From: Ancalomicrobiaceae bacterium
GTDB taxonomy: Bacteria > Pseudomonadota > Alphaproteobacteria > Rhizobiales > Ancalomicrobiaceae
NCBI GenBank assembly: GCA_031291595.1
Contig: JARLIU010000020.1
Span: forward strand, 1-51,731
Length of the DNA: 51,731 nucleotides
Reading direction: 5' to 3'
The notes beneath the pieces were generated by a model. That model had not been told where the DNA came from. It worked only from the letters and a program-made list of their open reading frames with translations, and did no database searches. Below, in pieces: positions 17,220 to 23,434 of the stretch. How positions within the stretch are numbered: position 1 is the stretch's first letter; each line of letters opens with the position of its first letter. Both the position numbers and the translations under genes were made by a program.

Positions 17220-17999
17220 ATGAAGCTCGATAGGCGCAAGGCAACGACTGATGCCGCCAGCCCGGACGAGGAGACCGGCTCGGCGAGTCCTGCGACAATC
17301 GAGGAGCGTGTCGGCGCGATCGATTGGACCCAGGTCCACGCCGAGCTCGACGCCCAGGGCTGGGCCATCGCGCCGAAGCTGCTGTCCGACGCCGAGGCCG
17401 ACTTTGTCTCCGGCCTCTACGGCCGGGAGCAAGGCTTCCGCAGCCATATCGTCATGAGCCGGCACGGCTTCGGGCGGGGCGAGTACAAGTATTTCAGCTA
17501 TCCCCTCCCCGACCTGATCCAGTCGGTGCGGACCGCCGCCTATCCCTACCTTGCTCCGATCGCCAACCGATGGCATGAGCGCATGGGCAAGGAGGCGCGC
17601 TTCCCGGCCGATCATGCCGCGTTCCTCGAACGCTGCCACCGGGCGGGACAGCTGCGACCGACGCCGCTGCTGCTGTCCTACGCTTCGGGCGACTACAACT
17701 GCCTGCACCGCGACCTCTACGGCGAGCAGGTCTTCCCGATCCAGATTGCGATCCTGCTGGACCAGCCCGGCGTGGATTTCGCGGGCGGCGAATTCGTGAT
17801 GACCGAGCAGCGCCCCCGCATGCAGACCCGTGCCATGGTGCTGCCGCTCGACAAAGGCGATGCGGTCCTATTCGCCGTCCACAGCCGGCCGATGCAGGGC
17901 GGACGTGGCGACTATCAAGTGAAGCTGAGCCACGGCGTCAGCAAGATCCACAAGGGCAGGCGCCACACCGTCGGCATCATCTTCCACGACGCCACCTGA
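17220..17999 (+). CDS. 2OG-Fe(II) oxygenase of the damaged-DNA oxygenase family (DUF2086-like)
   Basis: 259 aa from ATG 17220 (the preceding codon is GTG, an alternative start; GGGAGAGGG lies upstream). The double-stranded beta-helix core has the iron ligands 'LHRDLYGE' (His163, Asp165) and a probable distal His238 in 'LSHGVSKIHKGRRHTVGIIFHDA' region, with an Arg that would bind 2-oxoglutarate. 'GGEFVMTEQRPR' is typical of the family annotated as an oxygenase acting on damaged DNA (Pfam Oxygenase-NA). Neighbouring ada supports a role in repair of alkylation damage. It is distinct from AlkB in sequence, and the reaction has not been established to my knowledge. Confidence 0.85.
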   Translation: MKLDRRKATTDAASPDEETGSASPATIEERVGAIDWTQVHAELDAQGWAIAPKLLSDAEADFVSGLYGREQGFRSHIVMSRHGFGRGEYKYFSYPLPDLIQSVRTAAYPYLAPIANRWHERMGKEARFPADHAAFLERCHRAGQLRPTPLLLSYASGDYNCLHRDLYGEQVFPIQIAILLDQPGVDFAGGEFVMTEQRPRMQTRAMVLPLDKGDAVLFAVHSRPMQGGRGDYQVKLSHGVSKIHKGRRHTVGIIFHDAT

Positions 18000-18176
18000 G
18001 TGCCTTGCGCCTGTCGATCACCCCGACCGTCGTCCGCATCGGTCCGGTTCTGGTCCGGCCTCGACCGGGCCGTCGGATACGACCGGCGCATCCGACGTGC
18101 CAGCGCGACCGCGCCGCCGGCAAAGCGGCGGCAGCAGCGCCCCCTGTCGAGGAGCGGGCGCGGAGACCCTATCCCT

Positions 18177-19052
18177 TCAGCCTGTCGCAGCCAGCTTGTC
18201 TTCGGTCCGCGTGTCGAAATCGGTGGCATCGTGCCGTTCGCGCAATTGCTCCGCCGGATCGCCGGACATCCGATTGACCATGCGGCCACGACGAACGGCC
18301 GGACGGGCAAACACCTCCTCGGCCCAGCGCCCCACATGGCGATAGCTGGTGACGTCGAGGAACTCGCCGGCCTCGTACAGCCATCCCTTCACCAATCCGC
18401 CGTACCACGGCCAGACGGCAATGTCGGCAATCGAGTAGCTGTCACCGGCCAGATAGCGCGTCTCCGACAGGCGCCGGTCGAGTACGTCGAGCTGGCGCTT
18501 CACTTCCATCGAGAAGCGATCGATCGGATATTCGAATTTGGCCGGCGCATAGGCGTAGAAATGGCCGAAGCCGCCGCCGAGATAAGGGGCGCTTCCCATC
18601 TGCCAGAACAGCCAGGAGAAGGTCTCCGCCCGCGCAGCGGGGTCGGTCGGCAGAAATGCGCCGAATTTTTCGGCAAGATACGTGAGAATGGCGCCGGATT
18701 CGAACACCCGGATCGGCTTTGGGCCGCTCAGATCCAGCAGTGCCGGGATCTTGGAGTTCGGATTGACGGCCACGAAGCCCGAACCAAACTGATCGCCTTC
18801 GCCGATCCGGATGAGCCAGGCGTCATACTCGGCGTCCACGTGTCCCAATTGCAGGAGTTCCTCCAGCAGGATCGTCACCTTTTGGCCGTTTGGCGTGCCA
18901 AGGGAATAGAGCTGCAGCGGGTGCGCGCCGACCGGCAGCTCCTTGTCGTGAGTCGGTCCGGCGATTGGCCGGTTGATATTCGCAAAGCGCCCGCCATTGC
19001 TTTTGGTCCAGGTCCAGATCTTGGGCGGTATATACTCGGTTGGCTCGGACAC
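18177..19052 (-). CDS. yghU: YghU-type glutathione S-transferase / disulfide-bond oxidoreductase
   Basis: 291 aa starting at GTG 19052, which has AGGAG six bases upstream and matches the N-terminus of YghU ('PPKIWTWTKSNGGRFANINR'); the longer frame to 19145 lacks support. Thioredoxin-like N-terminal domain ('LPVGAHPLQLYSLGTPNGQK', 'EELLQLGHVDAEYDAWLIRI') with 'NPNSKIPALLD' and the glutathione-binding 'VFESGAILTYLAEKFG'. An all-helical GST C-domain follows ('FSWLFWQMGSAPYLGGGFGH', 'GDSYSIADIAVWPWY'). E. coli YghU reduces organic hydroperoxides and disulfides with glutathione. The gene is convergent with the oxygenase and not obviously linked to the regulator behind it. Confidence 0.93.
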   Translation of the reverse strand: MSEPTEYIPPKIWTWTKSNGGRFANINRPIAGPTHDKELPVGAHPLQLYSLGTPNGQKVTILLEELLQLGHVDAEYDAWLIRIGEGDQFGSGFVAVNPNSKIPALLDLSGPKPIRVFESGAILTYLAEKFGAFLPTDPAARAETFSWLFWQMGSAPYLGGGFGHFYAYAPAKFEYPIDRFSMEVKRQLDVLDRRLSETRYLAGDSYSIADIAVWPWYGGLVKGWLYEAGEFLDVTSYRHVGRWAEEVFARPAVRRGRMVNRMSGDPAEQLRERHDATDFDTRTEDKLAATG

Positions 19053-19564
19053 GAGGCTCTCCTGCGGTTGTTGGCCGATGCCGGCATTTTGCCGGCCGTT
19101 GTCAGAATGGTCTACGAATAGCTTGAGAGGCCGAACCGAGACCAATCACTGGACCGTGTGCAACTGAAATTTCCGGCCTCCTGGTTCCGTCGCGATCGCT
19201 GGATCAATCCAGGCGCGTGTCGCCGGCGCTCACGGGTGCGCCGCAGGGAGGGCGCAAGCTTCTCGCTGAGTTTCGACGACATGCACCGGCCGGATAGGCT
19301 CCGCGGCGACTCGGTCGGGACCGCAGCCGGCCACCGCTTTCGGCAGGACGACGTCGGCTGCCGAAATGCCGGAAAGTCGATATAACCGGATCTCGACAAC
19401 GAGCACTGCAGCGTGCATCCTTCTGCCGCGCTGTCGATCGCGGCGCCAGTCGGCGTAGGTCACGTCGAATACAAGCGATCGCATAATCGAGTGGACAGAC
19501 AATGTCTCCGCGGCTCCGACCTCGGCGAGGACAGGCGGCCGGGCCCGCCAGCCCGCAGGAGAGC
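19053..19564. other. Divergent intergenic region between yghU and the AcoR-like gene
   Basis: 512 bp without a convincing gene; small frames here (for example 19158-19385 plus, 19204-19566 minus) show no domain. It contains the inverted repeat at 19338-19366 and a TATAAC hexamer at 19381-19386, described separately. No sigma-54 type GG-N10-GC promoter was recognised. Confidence 0.5.
19338..19386 (+). promoter_or_regulatory. 9-bp inverted repeat next to a possible promoter of the AcoR-like gene
   Basis: TTTCGGCAG (19338-19346) and CTGCCGAAA (19358-19366) form a perfect dyad with an 11-bp spacer that itself contains the palindrome GACGTC. The right arm overlaps where a -35 would sit for TATAAC at 19381-19386 (CTGCCG, 17-bp spacing). 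A weak -35 overlapped by a dyad suggests regulated, possibly self-controlled, transcription. This is inference from the sequence only. Confidence 0.35.
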
Positions 19565-21415
19565 ATGTGTCTGTCTGAAATTCGCCGCCGCTATATCCTC
19601 GAGGGGATCGAGCCCAGCCGGCAGGTTCCGCCGGCGATCCTTCGATCGTGGCAGCGCTCGCACGAGCTTGGCCTCGTTCTCGATCGGCAGCCGGACCTCG
19701 ATGCGCTGAGCGAACCGCGGCTGCGCGAAATGCGCGAACGCAACGAGATGCTGCTCGCCGCCGCCCGCGGCGAGATCACGGCGCTCGCCCAGGATGCCTG
19801 TGCGACCAACGGCATCGTGATCCTCGCGGACGCCAGCGGCATGATTCTCGACGCGGCCGGCAACACCGAATTTGCCGAACATGCGGCGCGGGCCCTGCTG
19901 AGGCCCGGCGTATCCTGGGACGAAGCGACGATCGGCACCAACGGGATCGGCACGGCCATCGCCGAAGCGGCGCCGATCGCCGTCGCCGGCGGGGAACATT
20001 TCTTCGATCAGCAAAGTGCCCTCGGCTGTTCCGCCGTGCCGATTTTCGATCCGTCCGGCCAGCTGATGGGCGTGCTCGACATGTCGAACGATGCGCGCAT
20101 CTCCCAGACGCATACGGTCGGATTGGTCCGGCGTGCGGTCGACGAGATCGAGCGGCGGCTGTTCGAACGGCGATTCGGCCGGCATGAGAGCCTCGCCTTC
20201 CATTCGGATCCGGATCTCGTCAACAGCGCCTACCAGGGGCTGCTCGCCTTCGACGGCGACCGCCTCGTCGGCGCCAACCGCAGGGCGCTGGACCTGCTCG
20301 GCCTTGACTGGGCCGTGCTCGGACTGAAGCGCTTCGACCATATCTTCGCCGCCAGCCTCGACCAGATACCGCGCGACGGCTCTGTCGAGGCGAGCCGCAT
20401 CCGCACCGTCGCCGGCGCGCCGCTGTTCGCCCAGATGCGCTCGTCGCCCCGCACCAAGATCGCGCCGTCTCGACCGGAACCGCCGGCGGAACGACGCGAG
20501 ACGACCGCCGCTCCCCCCTTCGAGCGGCAGATCGCGGCGCAGATCGACCGCGCCGTGCAGTTGGCCGCCGCCGGCGTACCGATCCTGATCCAGGGTGAGG
20601 TCGGCACCGGCAAGGAGATTTTCGCCCGCCATCTGCACAGTGCGAGCCGCCATCACGGTGGCCCGTTCGTCCGGGTCGACTGCGCGGCGCACACAGCGCA
20701 GGATCTCGATGCCACCCTGTTCGGGGATGGAACGCCGCACCCGGCAGCGGCGCCCGTGCTCACCGGTGCGCCCGGCGGCACCTTGCTGTTGGCGGCCGTC
20801 GAGGCGCTGCCGATGCTGCTGCAGACCAAGCTCGCCTGCGCCCTGCGACCAGTGGAGGCGTGCGACATCCGGCCGACGCGCAACTTCAATCTCGTCACCA
20901 TCACCGACATGCCGCTGCGCGAACGGGTCGCCGCAGGCGGCTTCTCGGCGGAACTCGCGGTCCGGATCGCTGCCCATCTGATCACGCTGCAACCGCTGCG
21001 GTCGCATCCGGATCGCCTGACGGTGGTTCGCGAAACCTGGCAGGCCCTGGCTCCGGCGGGCGTGGTCGACTGTCTTCCGCCCGAGACGCTGGCGCTGCTC
21101 GCAACCTACCCCTGGCCGGGCAATCGCCGGCAGCTCATCGCCACGCTGCGCTCCCTGGCCGTACTGGCCGAAATGCGCGGCGTGCTCGGCCCCGACGCGC
21201 TGCCGCGCGAACTGCGCGAGGGGTTGCGCGCCGCCAGCGAATCGGCGGACCAGCCGCATCCGGCAAAGGCTGAACTCGGCTCGATCGCGCTTGCCGCCAT
21301 GCGCGAAGCAGTCGATGCGGAAAATGGCAATATTTCGCGCGCGGCTCGCCGCCTCGGCGTCAACCGGTCGACGCTCTACCGGCGGCTGTTCGACCCCGGG
21401 CAAGACCGCGGTTGA
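19565..21415 (+). CDS. AcoR-like GAF/HTH regulator with a degenerate AAA+ domain
   Basis: 616 aa from ATG 19565 (AGGAG just upstream); ATG 19502 is an alternative adding 21 residues. N-terminal helix 'VPPAILRSWQRSHELGL' and a GAF domain ('SWDEATIGTNGIGTAIAEA', 'DQQSALGCSAVPIFDPSG') match AcoR-type activators. The central region keeps a Walker A ('GEVGTGKE', about residues 344-351) but lacks the GAFTGA loop expected after 'LFGDG', and the Walker B acidic pair is replaced ('GGTLLLAAVE'). The C-terminus has a Fis-type helix-turn-helix ('GNISRAARRLGVNRSTLYRR'). Without GAFTGA it should not activate sigma-54. It lies directly upstream of the Crp/Fnr-Mop locus and may control it. Confidence 0.85.
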   Translation: MCLSEIRRRYILEGIEPSRQVPPAILRSWQRSHELGLVLDRQPDLDALSEPRLREMRERNEMLLAAARGEITALAQDACATNGIVILADASGMILDAAGNTEFAEHAARALLRPGVSWDEATIGTNGIGTAIAEAAPIAVAGGEHFFDQQSALGCSAVPIFDPSGQLMGVLDMSNDARISQTHTVGLVRRAVDEIERRLFERRFGRHESLAFHSDPDLVNSAYQGLLAFDGDRLVGANRRALDLLGLDWAVLGLKRFDHIFAASLDQIPRDGSVEASRIRTVAGAPLFAQMRSSPRTKIAPSRPEPPAERRETTAAPPFERQIAAQIDRAVQLAAAGVPILIQGEVGTGKEIFARHLHSASRHHGGPFVRVDCAAHTAQDLDATLFGDGTPHPAAAPVLTGAPGGTLLLAAVEALPMLLQTKLACALRPVEACDIRPTRNFNLVTITDMPLRERVAAGGFSAELAVRIAAHLITLQPLRSHPDRLTVVRETWQALAPAGVVDCLPPETLALLATYPWPGNRRQLIATLRSLAVLAEMRGVLGPDALPRELREGLRAASESADQPHPAKAELGSIALAAMREAVDAENGNISRAARRLGVNRSTLYRRLFDPGQDRG

Positions 21416-21521
21416 CCGCTCCGACCGGACCGGTCGGACAGCTTAATGATTTCCGTCAGACAGTTCGATGGCTCGCCTCGCCATGTGGCCGATCGTGCCA
21501 AGTATAAGCAATTCTCCGAAG

Positions 21522-21538
21522 TGTTGCAGTTTGCAACA
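21522..21538. promoter_or_regulatory. Perfect 7-bp inverted repeat upstream of the Mop-locus promoter
   Basis: TGTTGCA (21522-21528), GTT, TGCAACA (21532-21538). Its centre is about 78 bp before the start point predicted from the TATAAT at 21596, a distance suited to an activator site. Candidate ligands are the adjacent AcoR-like protein or the Crp/Fnr-family protein encoded just downstream. Confidence 0.45.
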
Positions 21539-21571
21539 AATCTCGCCTCACCGGCACCGCATCCGCACTAA

Positions 21572-21601
21572 TTGCTACTCGTGCATGGTCGGTTATATAA
21601 T
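21572..21601 (+). promoter_or_regulatory. Sigma-70-type promoter for the Crp/Fnr-XdhC-Mop locus
   Basis: TTGCTA (21572-21577), 18-bp spacer, TATAAT (21596-21601). The -10 is a perfect consensus and the -35 matches 4 of 6. It lies about 120 bp upstream of the GTG start at 21722 in a 306-bp gap following the AcoR-like gene, and leaves a leader of roughly 115 nt in which I recognise no riboswitch. Confidence 0.6.
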
Positions 21602-21721
21602 CACTTAAGATACAAAAGCTGCTCGGCTGCATGAGCGAAACCAACATCGCACGCCCGTTACTTGGGCAGCGCGCGCGGTTCTGCTCGGGCTATTAAAGCC
21701 GAAACAACCAAGAGGACTGGC

Positions 21722-22426
21722 GTGTCCCGCAATAATTCGTCCAGCGACATTGTTGATCGCATCACCAGGGGACCGGCGGCGCGCCGAATCCAGTGCCGGC
21801 AGATCAGGGCCGGTCAGATGATCTGCGGCGAAGATGAAGAGCCGTCCGACGCTCTCCTCTACGTGCGGTCCGGCCGGCTGCGGTCGTTCGTGTCGAACGA
21901 GGGCAAGGAACTGACCTTGTTCGTGCTCGTGCCCGGCGACTGCGTTCGCTTCAACTCCGACACGCTGCTCGACGCGCTGCGGGATTCCGAGATCATTTTC
22001 GTCCCGATGAGCGCGCTGCGCGAGATCGGCAGGACCGATGCCGAATTCGCCGGCTGGGCCATCCTTCAGTTGGATCGCCTGCTCGACCGATCGGTCCAGT
22101 TGGTCAAGGACATGGCATTCTGCGACGTGAAGCAGCGGCTGATCCGGGCGCTGTGCGATGTCGCCGACCGCGACGGACGCGGGGGCGATGCGGGCATCGT
22201 GATCGCCCCGTCGCCCAATGCCGACGACTTCGCAAACCGGATCGGTGCGACGCGGCAATCGGTGTCGACGGTCATGGCCGAACTGATCCGTTGCGGCATC
22301 CTGCACCGGTTTGGACAGCAATCGATGGTGATCTCCGACATTGCCCGCCTGCGCCGCGAACTGGCGCCGGATCGGCGGACATCGTCGCGATCGGCGCCGC
22401 AAGCAGCGCCGGCATGGGAGGCTTAG
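21722..22426 (+). CDS. Crp/Fnr-family transcriptional regulator
   Basis: 234 aa from GTG 21722, preceded by GAGG at good spacing; a TTG at 21662 would extend it by 20 residues. N-terminal cyclic-nucleotide-like beta-roll ('EEPSDALLYVRSGRLRSFV', 'GKELTLFVLVPGDCVRF') and a C-terminal winged helix ('ADDFANRIGATRQSVSTVMAELIRCGIL'). The Fnr-type CX2-3C iron-sulfur cluster is absent, but Cys25, Cys35 and Cys74 sit in the sensor domain, leaving thiol or haem sensing open. It is 3 bp upstream of xdhC and so probably an autoregulated local controller of the Mop cluster. Confidence 0.9.
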   Translation: MSRNNSSSDIVDRITRGPAARRIQCRQIRAGQMICGEDEEPSDALLYVRSGRLRSFVSNEGKELTLFVLVPGDCVRFNSDTLLDALRDSEIIFVPMSALREIGRTDAEFAGWAILQLDRLLDRSVQLVKDMAFCDVKQRLIRALCDVADRDGRGGDAGIVIAPSPNADDFANRIGATRQSVSTVMAELIRCGILHRFGQQSMVISDIARLRRELAPDRRTSSRSAPQAAPAWEA

Positions 22427-22429
22427 AAC

Positions 22430-23272
22430 ATGCAGAACGTGTATGCAGAGCTCATTCGCGAGCAGTCGGCTGGCCGGTCGTGCGCGATGGCGACGATCGT
22501 GGCGTTCAAGGGTTCGATCCCGTCGCACGGCAACGCCAAGATGCTGGTGCGCGAGGACGGTTCGATCGCCGGCACGGTGGGCGGCGGCCCGGTCGAGGCA
22601 GAGGCGATCCTGGCGGCGCGCGAGGCAATGACGGCCGACCGGCCGACGATGCTGTCGTTTTCGCTGAACGACAATCCGCGGCTGGATTCCGGCATGGTGT
22701 GCGGCGGCAGCCTCGACATCTACATCGAGCCGATCTGCCCGAAGCCGGCGGTCTATCTGTTCGGCGCCGGCCATGTCGGGCTGATGGTCGAGAGCGTCGC
22801 CCGGCTGGCCGGTTTCGACACGATCGTCGTCGACGATCGCCCGGAATTCGCCAATGCCGAACGCTTCCCACACGCGACCAAGGTCGTCGCCGAACCGTTC
22901 GAGGCGGCGATGGCCGGGCTCGAGGTCGGCGCCCGCGCGCTCGTCTTCATCGCCACGCGCTGTCACGAGCTCGACGGCCAGGTGCTGGAGTGGGCGCTTT
23001 CCACCCCGGCCGGCTACATCGGCATGATCGGCTCGAAGCGCAAGGTGACGACGGTGTTCACCCGGCTGCAGGGCAAGGGTGTCGCTCCGGCGGCGTTCGA
23101 GCGCGTGCATGCGCCGGTCGGCCTGGATATCGGCGCCGACACGCCGGAGGAGATCGCCATTTCGGTGGTCGCCGAATTCATCGCCTGGCGCCGCAGGGCC
23201 GAGGCCGTCAGGCCGATCATGCGCAACATGCGGGTTCTCGCCGATCAGGCGCACCGAAAGGAGGCCTCCTGA
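22430..23272 (+). CDS. xdhC: XdhC/CoxI-family molybdenum-cofactor insertion protein
   Basis: 280 aa. N-terminal XdhC_CoxI domain ('CAMATIVAFKGSIPSHGNAK', 'GTVGGGPVEAEAI') and C-terminal Rossmann domain ('AVYLFGAGHVGLMV', 'GYIGMIGSKRK', 'VGLDIGADTPEEIAISVVAE'). XdhC proteins bind molybdenum cofactor, promote its sulfuration and hand it to the apoenzyme of xanthine-dehydrogenase-family proteins. It starts 3 bp after the Crp/Fnr gene and lies 162 bp before mop, which is its likely client. Confidence 0.93.
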   Translation: MQNVYAELIREQSAGRSCAMATIVAFKGSIPSHGNAKMLVREDGSIAGTVGGGPVEAEAILAAREAMTADRPTMLSFSLNDNPRLDSGMVCGGSLDIYIEPICPKPAVYLFGAGHVGLMVESVARLAGFDTIVVDDRPEFANAERFPHATKVVAEPFEAAMAGLEVGARALVFIATRCHELDGQVLEWALSTPAGYIGMIGSKRKVTTVFTRLQGKGVAPAAFERVHAPVGLDIGADTPEEIAISVVAEFIAWRRRAEAVRPIMRNMRVLADQAHRKEAS

Positions 23273-23434
23273 GCATGGCCCGATCGGGCGCTGCCAGCCC
23301 GGTCGATCCGAACTTACCCCCCTCTTGACCCCATCCGGCCGGACCGCCGTGGCGATCCGACCCCATAAACTAAGCCAACAGACTTCCTGCAGCACAGCGT
23401 CGCAGACGCCTCGCCGCAACTAAGGAGACGGGAG

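Noticed and set aside
19460-21403. 647-codon minus-strand frame
   Set aside because: Antisense shadow of the AcoR-like gene.
21608-21721. Possible riboswitch in the leader of the Crp/Fnr-Mop locus
   Set aside because: Only short GC-rich pairings are visible and none of the conserved motifs of known molybdenum-cofactor or other riboswitches could be found.
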